DNA from: an uncultured Alphaproteobacteria bacterium
Lineage (GTDB): Bacteria > Pseudomonadota > Alphaproteobacteria > CAAHEQ01 > UBA3637
Direction of reading: 5' to 3'
NCBI GenBank assembly: GCA_949286465.1
Contig: CASECI010000027.1
Span: 1-59,879 of the forward strand
Length of the DNA: 59,879 bases
Shown: positions 27,549 to 35,094 of the stretch, piece by piece
How positions within the stretch are numbered: position 1 is the stretch's first letter
How the letters are laid out: the number at the start of each line of letters is the position of its first letter
The notes under the pieces: generated by a model
The model's database searches: none
Told to the model about the DNA's origin: nothing
Seen by the model: the letters and a program-made list of their open reading frames with translations, nothing else
Translations under genes and position numbers: made by a program

Positions 27549-28321
27549 TGCCAAAAGTTGCCGTTCTTATTCCAACACGTTTAAAATCCACAAGACTTCC
27601 GAATAAGCCTTTAGCAATTATAAATGAAAAGCCTCTTATTCAACATGTATACGAGCATGCGATAGCTGTTCATCCAGCAAAAGATGTTTACATTGCCTCA
27701 GGAGATCAAGAAATTATAGACATCGCTCAAAAATTTGGAGCTCAGTGTATCTTAACAGACGCTTCTCTTCCATCAGGAACCGATAGAATATCAGCAGCTT
27801 TAAAGGAAATAGATCCCGATGGAACGAAATACGATATTATTGTTAATTTCCAAGGGGACGGAATTAACGTTGATCCCAAATTAAATTTAGAACTTATCTC
27901 CATCATGGAAAGAACAGGAGCTGATATTGTCACGGTTGGCAAAAAAATAACAGATTTAGCAGAAATTCAAAATCCTGCTTACGTAAAAATAGCCATGGGG
28001 TTAAAAGAAGGAGAAGATACCGGTCGAGCTCTTTATTTCTCAAGAAGCCCTATTCCTTATCATCGAGATATAGATTCTGTTGATGAAGCCTACTGGCATA
28101 TAGGAATCTATGTATACAATGCCCACTCATTAAAACAGTTTGTCTCTCTTCCGATTGGCGTCTTAGAAAACAGGGAAAAATTAGAACAACTTCGAGCCTT
28201 AGAAAATGGCATGACTATTTATGCCAAGATTGTAAAGTCAGTAAAGCTTGTAGAAGAGGCTCCGGCAGATATTAATACACCAGAAGAGCTAGAACAAGCA
28301 CAACATTATTTTAAGATATAA
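27548..28321 (+). CDS. kdsB: 3-deoxy-manno-octulosonate cytidylyltransferase
   Basis: 257 residues. It activates Kdo with CTP for lipopolysaccharide core synthesis. Conserved parts are the N-terminal IPTRLKSTRLPNKPLA nucleotide-binding loop, ILTDASLPSGTDRI, NFQGDGINVDP and HIGIYVYNAHSLKQFVSLP. Its presence implies the cell makes Kdo-containing LPS. A terminator follows directly. Confidence 0.95.
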   Translation: MPKVAVLIPTRLKSTRLPNKPLAIINEKPLIQHVYEHAIAVHPAKDVYIASGDQEIIDIAQKFGAQCILTDASLPSGTDRISAALKEIDPDGTKYDIIVNFQGDGINVDPKLNLELISIMERTGADIVTVGKKITDLAEIQNPAYVKIAMGLKEGEDTGRALYFSRSPIPYHRDIDSVDEAYWHIGIYVYNAHSLKQFVSLPIGVLENREKLEQLRALENGMTIYAKIVKSVKLVEEAPADINTPEELEQAQHYFKI

Positions 28322-28325
28322 GAAA

Positions 28326-28350
28326 AAACCCCGGTTATCCGGGGTTTAAA
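28326..28350. terminator. Terminator between convergent kdsB and BOF gene
   Basis: Stem AAACCCCGG / CCGGGGTTT (28326-28347) with a TTAT loop. It is GC-rich in an AT-rich region and flanked by A- and T-rich tracts on the two sides. Confidence 0.85.
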
Positions 28351-28351
28351 A

Positions 28352-28702
28352 TTATTTTACAATTTTAATTGCATGAACATCGATTTCTGCTGGTCGATAG
28401 AAATGCGTATCGACTTCACCTTGGATTTCGACTTTGTCATTAGGAGTTACATTTAGGCCCTGCCAAACATCTTTATCGATTTCGACACGAATAGAACCTG
28501 TTTCATCTTTAAACATATAATCTTCATCACCTAACGAGCTTTCGATAAAGCCTTGCAAAATGACTTGCGTATCATCTCTCATTTCCTTAGCTTGAGCTAC
28601 AGTAGCTTTTTCGACACTGGATGGTCCTGTAAAACCAGCAAAGGCAACACTAGCACAACCTAACATCAAAGCCATAGCAATAGATAAACTTAATTTTTTC
28701 AT
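28352..28702 (-). CDS. YgiW/YdeI-type periplasmic OB-fold (BOF) protein
   Basis: 116 residues with a signal peptide (KKLSLSIAMALMLGCASVAFA). The BOF domain has the patterns GFTGPSSVEKATVAQAKEM, DDTQVILQGFIESSLGDEDY, FKDETGSIRVEIDKDVW and VTPNDKVEIQGEVD. Members are linked to envelope stress tolerance. AAGGAG precedes the start. It is a single-gene unit. Confidence 0.9.
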   Translation of the reverse strand: MKKLSLSIAMALMLGCASVAFAGFTGPSSVEKATVAQAKEMRDDTQVILQGFIESSLGDEDYMFKDETGSIRVEIDKDVWQGLNVTPNDKVEIQGEVDTHFYRPAEIDVHAIKIVK

Positions 28703-28800
28703 TTTAAACTCCTTTTTTATAACACAATAAATTATAAGTATGATTTTGAGAAATTCAATATTTTGCTTAACAGAAAAATATATTTCATAAAAGTTTCATA

Positions 28801-28830
28801 AAAAAAGCCTCCAAAGGAGGAGGCTTTTTT
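28801..28830. terminator. Terminator after rpsI
   Basis: Stem AAAAAAGCCTCC / GGAGGCTTTTTT, with A and T tracts on either side. It is placed 15 bases beyond the rpsI stop and acts on the minus strand. It could also end plus-strand read-through. Confidence 0.85.
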
Positions 28831-28844
28831 CTAATAAGTTTAAA

Positions 28845-29297
28845 TTAACGTTTAGAGAATTGATAAGAGCGACGAGCTTTAGCCTTACCATATTTCTTAC
28901 GTTCGACAGCTCTGCTATCCCGAGTTAAGAAGCCGCCTTTTTTCAAAGTGGTATGGAGTTCTGGTTCGAACAAGTCCATTGCACGAGCAATACCATGTCG
29001 AACGGCCCCTGCTTGACCGGACAAACCGCCACCGAAGACAGTACAAACGACATCGAACTGACCTTCACGAGCTGTAGCGACGAAAGGTTGATTAATAATC
29101 ATTTGCAACACCGGGCGGGTAAAATACTCTTTCATATTTTTACCATTGACGGTAATATTTCCTTTTCCAAGTTTGACCCATACACGAGCGACAGCATCTT
29201 TACGACGCCCAGAAGCATAAGAGCGACCTTGTTTATCTTTTTTAGGTTCGCGTTTTACAGGAGCTTCTGCTGTATTTAAAACTTCTAAATTTTCCAT
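28845..29297 (-). CDS. rpsI: 30S ribosomal protein S9
   Basis: 150 residues with a variable N-terminal extension of about 20. The S9 core follows ([43 protein letters not shown]) with the conserved tail [15 protein letters not shown], whose end reaches the ribosomal P site. It is co-transcribed with rplM, two bases upstream. Confidence 0.97.
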   Translation of the reverse strand: MENLEVLNTAEAPVKREPKKDKQGRSYASGRRKDAVARVWVKLGKGNITVNGKNMKEYFTRPVLQMIINQPFVATAREGQFDVVCTVFGGGLSGQAGAVRHGIARAMDLFEPELHTTLKKGGFLTRDSRAVERKKYGKAKARRSYQFSKR

Positions 29298-29299
29298 AA

Positions 29300-29764
29300 T
29301 TACATGCTCCTTTTATTTTTTGGGTTCATAGCAGCGACATCTAAAGTGATAGGATTTTGAGCAGCATGAGGATGCTCAGCGCCTGCATAGATACGCAAAT
29401 TAGTCATTTGACTACGTCCGAGTTTATTACGAGATATCATCCGTTCGACAGCTTTGTATAAGACTCTATCAGGATGAGTTTCCAATAATTTACCAGCGGA
29501 AACAGATTTAATACCGCCGACATATCCAGTATGGCGATAGTACATTTTATTTTGTAATTTTTTACCAGTTAGCTGAATTTTATCAGCATTAATTACGATA
29601 ACATAATCTCCACAATCCATATGAGGTGTATATGAAGTTTTATGCTTACCACGTAAGATTTTAGCGATTTGGCTAGCGACGCGACCTAAGACCAAATCAG
29701 TAGCATCGATCAAGTACCATTTTTTGGTAATTGTAGATGGCTTAGCGCTTAAAGTAGTTTTCAT
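29300..29764 (-). CDS. rplM: 50S ribosomal protein L13
   Basis: 154 residues from the ATG at 29764, which is preceded by AAGGA and matches the family start ([20 protein letters not shown]). An in-frame start at 29815 has no support. Conserved elements are [34 protein letters not shown] and [24 protein letters not shown]. It forms the usual rplM-rpsI operon. Confidence 0.97.
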   Translation of the reverse strand: MKTTLSAKPSTITKKWYLIDATDLVLGRVASQIAKILRGKHKTSYTPHMDCGDYVIVINADKIQLTGKKLQNKMYYRHTGYVGGIKSVSAGKLLETHPDRVLYKAVERMISRNKLGRSQMTNLRIYAGAEHPHAAQNPITLDVAAMNPKNKRSM

Positions 29765-29910
29765 TTTTATATCCTTATCATTAAAAACGGGGATGATGAT
29801 ATCACAAAATTGCATTAAGTCAATAGGTTTTTAGGATTTTTTTGATATGGTATTTATATACCGTCATCAAAGATATTGACAAACGAGATAAAATCAATAG
29901 ACTAATATTG

Positions 29911-30275
29911 TGTCAGAAAGCTGGATAATCGCGAGAAGCAATGCTTTTTGAGGAAAGTCCGGACTTCATAGGAACAAGGTGACGGCTAACGGCCGCCCGG
30001 GGCGACCCGAGGGATAGTGCCACAGAAAAGAAACCGCCTATTTTAAGGATAGGTAAGGATGAAACGGCGAGGTAAGAGCTCACCGCCTAACTTGTAAAAG
30101 TTTAGGGCAAGGTAAACCCCACCTGAAGCAAGGCCAAGAGAGGGCTCGAGGATCATGTCCTTAAGAGAATTGTTTCTATTCTGCCCAGAGGTAGGCCGCC
30201 AGAGTTGATAGGCAACTATTGACGTAGACGAATGATTATCCTCGACAAAATCCGGCTTACAGGCTTTCTGGCACA
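29911..30275 (+). ncRNA. rnpB: RNase P RNA, bacterial class A
   Basis: The conserved blocks are GAGGAAAGTCCGGAC near 29942 (P4 and neighbours), an ACAGAAA turn near 30023, GGCAAGGTAAACCCC near 30110, and the 3' CR region ATCCGGCTTAC near 30250. The ends pair (CAGAAAGCTGG at the 5' end with GGCTTTCTGG at the 3' end), fixing the limits within a few bases. It is the catalytic RNA that matures tRNA 5' ends. TTGACA at 29876 may be its -35, though the -10 is poor. An inverted repeat GGTAT-TTAT-ATACC lies at 29849-29862. Confidence 0.95.
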
Positions 30276-30346
30276 TTTTGCCGCAGAACCTTTTCGAAAC
30301 ATCCAAAGAACGGTAGAAATCTCTAATACCAAGCCGATTTTTTTTA

Positions 30347-30375
30347 TTGACATAGTTAAGGAAGGGTTTTATAGT
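30347..30375 (+). promoter_or_regulatory. Sigma70 promoter for the cysteine-rich prepilin gene
   Basis: TTGACA at 30347-30352, exactly 17 bases, TATAGT at 30370-30375. This is one of the best consensus promoters in the window. The predicted start near 30382 gives a leader of about 245 bases before the prepilin ATG at 30629. Confidence 0.65.
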
Positions 30376-30403
30376 GATTCCCAGTTCAGAGGGAAACGGA
30401 AAA

Positions 30404-30580
30404 ATGCATTATACTCTCAATCAGTTAGTACTTCCCCCCCCCCCCCAGCCGCTCGATAAAGGGCTGTTTTCGGCCATTTTTTCAACAATTAATTCCATTT
30501 TAACGGTCTACTTTGGAAACGCTATTCTTTTTATACGGGGCAAGTTAAAACAGACACATTTATATCACCTTAACTTGTGA
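30404..30580 (+). CDS. Possible 58-residue leader ORF containing a poly-proline tract
   Basis: An ATG at 30404, preceded by CGGAAAA, opens a frame that reads through the C13 tract (30434-30446) as LVLPPPPQP, then continues with a hydrophobic stretch to a stop at 30578-30580. PPPP runs are known to stall ribosomes that lack EF-P. Any change in tract length changes the frame. It may be a leader peptide rather than a functional protein. Coding status is uncertain. Confidence 0.3.
   Translation: MHYTLNQLVLPPPPQPLDKGLFSAIFSTINSILTVYFGNAILFIRGKLKQTHLYHLNL
30434..30446. repeat. Homopolymer C13 tract in the prepilin leader
   Basis: Thirteen consecutive C residues in DNA of about one-third G+C. Tracts of this length are prone to slippage and are used as phase-variable switches in other bacteria. 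This one lies between the promoter at 30347 and the gene at 30629, just before an overlapping hairpin pair. Confidence 0.85.
30446..30482 (+). terminator. Terminator/antiterminator-like hairpins in the prepilin leader
   Basis: GGCTG (30462-30466), TTTT, CGGCC (30471-30475), then ATTTTTT make a short intrinsic-terminator-like hairpin that uses one G-U pair. The same GGCTG can instead pair with CAGCC at 30446-30450, right at the end of the C13 tract. The two hairpins exclude each other, as in attenuators. The stems are only five pairs, so stability needs calculation. Confidence 0.4.
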
Positions 30581-30628
30581 AAAATTCCTTATCAAGCATA
30601 GATTAACTGATAAAGGAAAGGATACGCC

Positions 30629-32707
30629 ATGTTCAAATACATCACACACTTTTTAAAAATAAATACAAATAAACGCCAACAATTGGGCAAACAACACGGC
30701 CGGACGCTTTTGGAGATGCTGGGAGTTTTGGCGATCATTGGGGTTTTGTCCATTACGGCTTTGGTCGGATTTACGTATGCGATGAACAAACACCGAGCCA
30801 ATGAAACGATTTATGATGTGATGTTGCGCGGGACGAACGTGCCAATGATAGATGAGAATTACGCCAGTAAACCGTCTGGCCATGAGTTTCGTTTTCCGGA
30901 TTTACCGGCGGGAACCTATTACCCGATGACGACGAAGAAAGATGCGGGTTCATCGTATTACGTAGAAGCAACGGGTGTGACATATCGTGTGTGTGAATTG
31001 ATTTTAAAGATGAACCCGACGGACATCGACCAGATAGTTGTAGGGAATACGGTTTATCAAGGGGATAGTGACATTTGCGGAAACGCCGACGGATTGGCGA
31101 TGAAGTTCTGTTTTGGTGAAGATGGAACCATCTGTGACGGCACGGGACACGGTGGTTCTTCAGGTGGAAATACTTCGGGTGGCTCCGGTAGTGGTAGTTC
31201 GGGCGACTCGGGAAGCGACACAGAAGAAGAATGCATAACAAGTTCAGACTGTGACGGCAGACTTGTATGTATAAAGGATCGATGTGTAGAAGCCCCATCA
31301 GAATCTATTCCTTGTGAGACGAACGAAGATTGTACAGGGATGCAGATATGTAATTCGAATAAAAAATGTGAATGTATAGGGACGCCGACATGTGGCCCCT
31401 GTCAAAAATATAATTATGATATATATGGTTGCCCCAGTAGTTGTGTTGATATAGAAGATTGCAGTTGTCCAAGTGAACCGACTTGTACAGAGTGTGAAGA
31501 ATACGTCTATGATCAAAATAACTGTCCTATATCATGTCAAAAGAAGGCATGTATATCTTGTTCGGCAGATGAAGTATCAGTAGGTCAAGACGAATGCGGA
31601 TGTGATATTTGTACGTCCTGTCCCGAATTAGACTGTACCGATCCTTGTACACAAGAGAACTATGAGACATGTAGTTGTGAGACGATAGCAGGTTGTAGCT
31701 GTCCAGAATTTAACGGATGTGGTCCTTGTGAAGAGGAAACAGTAGATAGTAATAATTGTCCGATTTGTGAGCCGAAATCTTGTACGATAACGTGTCAGGA
31801 TGGAGAATTAGCGACAGGTTACGATGAGTGCAATTGTCCAACAGGTTGTGGAAAACCATGTAGCGATGCATCTTCTTGCGGCGAAGGAGGATGTTGTAAG
31901 AATGGTGTTTGCAGTTCGGACTGTGAGCCGGATGATTGTTGTGATGAGGAAGGGAACTGTGACCCGAGTTGTATGTGTTTGACTTGTGATCAAGCCTTTA
32001 ATTCCTCGCAATGTATTTGTACGAATGGGGGATGTGACGAAGGGGAAGAATGTACAAAATCTTGTTCAACGGATGAGAATGGGTGTGTTTTAGGTTTTTC
32101 ATGTTCTTGTATTCTTCCCCCAGCAGCTGGCTGTGATTTAGGTCAACAGACATGTTTTGGTTCCACCCCTTCCGAACAATGGTGTTGTGACGCAGCTCAA
32201 ACGTGTGGCGATACTTATAACGAATGCATAACATGTGCTGATCCGGAATTACCTGTTCAATGTGGCACAACTTGTTGTCCAGAGGGATCTACTTGTGATG
32301 GTGATAAATGTTGTCTCGATGGTTTATGTTGTGATGCTGGTGAAAGACCATATAATTCTGATGTATGTGTACTTGATTCCTATGCAGATAGTGTAGGTGA
32401 CTCTGACACATATCAGCTCCGATGTAAATATCATACTGCTGCTAATGCATGTTGTAATGGTACTATATATGATGGAAGAACAATAGATTTTGAACGCCAA
32501 TACAAGTGCTGTAAAACTGGTGGAACCATTTATGCCCCTGACCCCGTAGGTAGTGATCATCTCCTAGCATGTGCTCCTCCAGGATATAAGGTTTACTGTT
32601 ATCAAGAATATGATAATACGTGTGGCAGGTATAATGTCTGTCCCAAAGAAAAATCTATTAAAATAGTACACCAGGATGCTAAGTATACGATTCGTTCATG
32701 TGAATAA
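30629..32707 (+). CDS. Prepilin-like protein with giant cysteine-rich extracellular region
   Basis: 692 residues. The N-terminus carries a type IV prepilin / pseudopilin signal: a basic leader, G24 before R25, and Glu at +5 in GRTLLEMLGVLAIIGVLSI. A pseudopilin-like globular part runs to about 175, then a Gly/Ser linker (about 183-206). After that come about 480 residues very rich in cysteine (roughly 90 in the whole protein), with CxxC pairs, CC pairs and acidic residues. Three copies of a 30-residue unit (C-x-C...C-x2-C...NCPxxC) start near residues 249, 278 and 357. Such density implies disulfide-stabilised surface modules. The RBS is AAAGGA. No pilus-assembly genes are in the window. Confidence 0.8.
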   Translation: MFKYITHFLKINTNKRQQLGKQHGRTLLEMLGVLAIIGVLSITALVGFTYAMNKHRANETIYDVMLRGTNVPMIDENYASKPSGHEFRFPDLPAGTYYPMTTKKDAGSSYYVEATGVTYRVCELILKMNPTDIDQIVVGNTVYQGDSDICGNADGLAMKFCFGEDGTICDGTGHGGSSGGNTSGGSGSGSSGDSGSDTEEECITSSDCDGRLVCIKDRCVEAPSESIPCETNEDCTGMQICNSNKKCECIGTPTCGPCQKYNYDIYGCPSSCVDIEDCSCPSEPTCTECEEYVYDQNNCPISCQKKACISCSADEVSVGQDECGCDICTSCPELDCTDPCTQENYETCSCETIAGCSCPEFNGCGPCEEETVDSNNCPICEPKSCTITCQDGELATGYDECNCPTGCGKPCSDASSCGEGGCCKNGVCSSDCEPDDCCDEEGNCDPSCMCLTCDQAFNSSQCICTNGGCDEGEECTKSCSTDENGCVLGFSCSCILPPAAGCDLGQQTCFGSTPSEQWCCDAAQTCGDTYNECITCADPELPVQCGTTCCPEGSTCDGDKCCLDGLCCDAGERPYNSDVCVLDSYADSVGDSDTYQLRCKYHTAANACCNGTIYDGRTIDFERQYKCCKTGGTIYAPDPVGSDHLLACAPPGYKVYCYQEYDNTCGRYNVCPKEKSIKIVHQDAKYTIRSCE

Positions 32708-32955
32708 ACAAGTGTTGCCAAGGATAATCTTGAGGATTGAACGTACCCAAAGCTAAATCCATTACATATTTAGCTATAACTTGCTCATTAGATGAGCTGA
32801 ACTCATTTATCCAATCATTGCTACAAAATAATGTATATGGGTTTGAAACAGCAAAGAACACTATACCGAAAAGAATCCGAAAGCCTCCTTTTTCATTAAA
32901 GGTGTATTTAATTCTTTCCTTTTTCAGAAGAAACTCTTTTACTTAAGTATGTTTT

Positions 32956-33654
32956 TTATTTCTTTTTCTGCCCCAGCATTTCCGGATCTTGCAATAAATA
33001 CCCACGTCCCCAAATCGTACCTATGTAATCATCTCCACCCGTCGCCTTTTCTAATTTCTTACGCAACTTACAAATGAATACATCTATGATTTTTAACTCA
33101 GGTTCATCCATGCCGCCGTATAAGTGATTTAAAAATTGCTCTTTGCTTAAAGTTGTTCCTTTACGCAAGGCAAGCAACTCTAAAATAGCAAATTCTTTCC
33201 CTGTTAAATGAACAACCTTACCCCCAACAGAAACCGTCTTAGAATCAAGATTTATCTCTAATTTACCAACATTAATAATAGATTTTGAATGTCCTTGAGA
33301 CCGGCGAACAATTGCTCGAATGCGAGCTATTAACTCCGCTTTATCAAACGGCTTCGTCAGATAATCATCCGCTCCATCCATAAAGCCTTTTACCTTTTTA
33401 TCAGGCGCCGTTAAGCCCGACAAAATCAATACCGGTGTAGACACTTTGGCCGAACGCAGCTTCTTCAAAACTTCAAAACCATCCATGTCTGGGAGCATCA
33501 AATCTAATATGATTATGTCATAATCATATAACTTCCCTATTTCTATCCCATCTTCCCCAAAATTAGATACATCAACGACCATTCCTTCTTTCGACAAAAT
33601 CATATTGATATTTTGTGCCATTGATTTGTCGTCTTCTACCAATAATACACGCAT
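32956..33654 (-). CDS. ctrA: Cell-cycle master response regulator CtrA
   Basis: 232-residue OmpR-family regulator. The receiver domain has the phospho-acceptor D51 in [13 protein letters not shown] and Lys in LTKPF. The winged-helix domain has the CtrA-specific stretch [20 protein letters not shown] followed by [10 protein letters not shown]. In alphaproteobacteria CtrA controls division, replication and flagellar or pilus genes. A perfect CtrA box lies 34 bases upstream, consistent with autoregulation. The C-terminal tail is short and Lys-rich. CckA and ChpT are not in the window. Confidence 0.96.
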   Translation of the reverse strand: MRVLLVEDDKSMAQNINMILSKEGMVVDVSNFGEDGIEIGKLYDYDIIILDLMLPDMDGFEVLKKLRSAKVSTPVLILSGLTAPDKKVKGFMDGADDYLTKPFDKAELIARIRAIVRRSQGHSKSIINVGKLEINLDSKTVSVGGKVVHLTGKEFAILELLALRKGTTLSKEQFLNHLYGGMDEPELKIIDVFICKLRKKLEKATGGDDYIGTIWGRGYLLQDPEMLGQKKK

Positions 33655-33687
33655 GAAACCCTCTCTATCTCTTAAAATTAACTAAGG

Positions 33688-33702
33688 TTAATACTAGGTT
33701 AA
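33688..33702. promoter_or_regulatory. CtrA box (TTAA-N7-TTAA)
   Basis: TTAA at 33688-33691, seven bases, TTAA at 33699-33702. This matches the full CtrA consensus. Further TTAA half-sites are at 33672 and 33678. The site lies in the 246-base intergenic region between divergent ctrA and rpmG, close to the ctrA start, so it fits autoregulation. Confidence 0.7.
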
Positions 33703-33828
33703 TTTCTTTTTAATCATATATCAAGAAAAAACTTTATTTTTTTCACGATTTTCTGTCCCTTCCCGTAAAGACTATATTTATCCTTTTTACCTTATCTTCC
33801 GTCTAAATAATCCCAAATAAGTTTTTAC

Positions 33829-33857
33829 TTGACTCTTTAAATAAAAATAGATATTAT
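33829..33857 (+). promoter_or_regulatory. Sigma70-type promoter for rpmG
   Basis: TTGACT at 33829-33834, a 17-base spacer, TATTAT at 33852-33857. A GANTC site (33831) overlaps the -35. The start codon is 43 bases downstream. Confidence 0.6.
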
Positions 33858-33900
33858 TCCTTCTCTATTTAAGATTCTTATTCAAACATGGTGGTAAAAA

Positions 33901-34068
33901 ATGGCAAAACCGACAACAATTGAAATTAAACTTGAAGCGACTGATGGGTCGGGACATTTTTATGTAGCTCGTAAAAACCCTCGTACGAAACCTGAAAAAA
34001 TGAAGGTGCGTAAGTATAATCCTAAGACGCGTCAACACACTGAGTATGTGGAAAAGAAAATCAAGTAA
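33901..34068 (+). CDS. rpmG: 50S ribosomal protein L33
   Basis: 55 residues ([20 protein letters not shown]...[18 protein letters not shown]). This is the cysteine-free form of L33 typical of alphaproteobacteria, so it does not bind zinc. The site GGTGGT lies before the ATG. It is monocistronic, with its own promoter and terminator. Confidence 0.95.
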   Translation: MAKPTTIEIKLEATDGSGHFYVARKNPRTKPEKMKVRKYNPKTRQHTEYVEKKIK

Positions 34069-34098
34069 AAAAAAGCTCTGTTTATCAGAGCTTTTTTT
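34069..34098 (+). terminator. Rho-independent terminator of rpmG
   Basis: Stem AAGCTCTG / CAGAGCTT with a TTTAT loop, followed by a run of T residues. It starts directly after the rpmG stop. Confidence 0.9.
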
Positions 34099-34159
34099 AT
34101 TGCCTCTTGCATATAAGCTAATCTAGCTCTATATTAAGAAAAAAACAAAGGAGAAAGAA

Positions 34160-34891
34160 ATGACATGGGATAATTTTAAAACAAACGCTATTGAGATGCC
34201 TGTTTCTCGAATTAATCAAGGCTTAAGAGCTTATATGCAAAAAGTATACTCTTATATGGCTGGTGGTCTTATCTTATCTGGTTTATGTGCTCTTATCGGA
34301 TCAATGCCTCCCTTTATTAATGCCTTCTATAATATAACCCCTCAGGGAGCTTCTTTATCCTTTGTCGGATGGATTGTTTTCTTTGCTCCTTTCATTGTTA
34401 TTTTTATGTTCCAATCTGCTGTCAGTAAAATGAACATAGGAAAAGCTCAGGCCTTATTCTGGGCTTTCTCGGCGCTCATGGGATTTTCTATGTCTTCTAT
34501 TTTCTTGGTTTATTCTGGAGAATCTCTCCTATCAACTTTCCTTGTTACTGCAGGTGCTTTTGGAGGATTAAGTCTGTTTGGGTACATGACAAAAAAAGAT
34601 CTGTCTGCACTAGGAAGTTTCATGATTATGGGATTATGGGGAATTATTTTAGCTATGATTGTAAACTTTTTCCTTAAAAGTCCTGGTGTCGCTTATGGTA
34701 TTTCAATTTTAGGCGTACTCATCTTCGCTGGTTTAACGGCATACGACACACAAAAAATTCGCCGAATGTACTCTGAGGCTCCAGAAGAAATACACCATGC
34801 TTTAGCTATTTCAGGAGCTCTCACATTATACTTAGACTTTATCAACCTTTTCTTATTTCTATTACGTTTCCTTGGAAACAACAGAAACTAA
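34160..34891 (+). CDS. Bax inhibitor-1 / YccA family membrane protein
   Basis: 243 residues, seven membrane helices. The family start INQGLRAYMQKVYSYMAGGLILSG, the middle FGGLSLFGYMTKKDLSALG and the end GLTAYDTQKIRRMY...LYLDFINLFLFLLR are diagnostic. Bacterial members interact with FtsH or act as pH-sensitive calcium leak channels. It has the RBS AAAGGAG and is bounded by terminators. Confidence 0.93.
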   Translation: MTWDNFKTNAIEMPVSRINQGLRAYMQKVYSYMAGGLILSGLCALIGSMPPFINAFYNITPQGASLSFVGWIVFFAPFIVIFMFQSAVSKMNIGKAQALFWAFSALMGFSMSSIFLVYSGESLLSTFLVTAGAFGGLSLFGYMTKKDLSALGSFMIMGLWGIILAMIVNFFLKSPGVAYGISILGVLIFAGLTAYDTQKIRRMYSEAPEEIHHALAISGALTLYLDFINLFLFLLRFLGNNRN

Positions 34892-34896
34892 TATAT

Positions 34897-34920
34897 GGAG
34901 GGAGAAATCCCTCCTTTTAA
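34897..34920 (+). terminator. Terminator of the BI-1 family gene
   Basis: Perfect stem GGAGGGA / TCCCTCC with a GAAA tetraloop (34897-34914), followed by TTTTAAT. Confidence 0.88.
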
Positions 34921-34973
34921 TCTATCGATAATAATTTTTTTACATATCATCTTAAATTTTTTGCTTTTCCCTA

Positions 34974-35002
34974 TTGACGAAGATATTCTTCCGTCGTAAC
35001 AT
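34974..35002 (+). promoter_or_regulatory. Sigma70-type promoter of rpoH with inverted repeat in spacer
   Basis: TTGACG (34974-34979), 17 bases, TAACAT (34997-35002). An inverted repeat, GACGAAGA then TCTTCCGTC (34976-34995, one bulged base), fills the spacer and covers part of the -35. A regulator or DNA structure could control access there. Confidence 0.5.
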
Positions 35003-35009
35003 TATTTTT

Positions 35010-35033
35010 ATCAAGTGCTTTTAAAGGCTTGAT
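35010..35033 (+). other. Hairpin in the rpoH leader
   Basis: ATCAAG (35010-35015) pairs with CTTGAT (35028-35033), and an inner CTTT/AAAG continues the stem. It sits at the predicted 5' end of the transcript. rpoH leaders in other proteobacteria fold into thermosensors. Here the hairpin is about 50 bases from the ribosome site, so a direct masking role is not evident. Confidence 0.35.
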
Positions 35034-35094
35034 ATGTCGACTGTCTGCTTCGGGGACAATCGGTCATGTTGCTCAATGAAAGGATATGACATTT

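Noticed and set aside
30232-30459. 75-codon plus-strand frame starting inside rnpB
   Set aside because: It begins within the conserved 3' domain of RNase P RNA and ends in the C13 tract, so it is a chance frame.
31140-31230. Gly/Ser-rich repeats in the prepilin gene as a tandem DNA repeat
   Set aside because: The codons for GGS/SGS vary and no exact DNA unit repeats in tandem. It is a linker, not a satellite.
32679-32861. Minus-strand frame of 60 codons (open further to about 32944) just after the prepilin gene
   Set aside because: It overlaps the end of the prepilin gene and lacks a ribosome site and a good start codon. The opposite strand has an equally long frame. It may be a gene remnant but cannot be supported.
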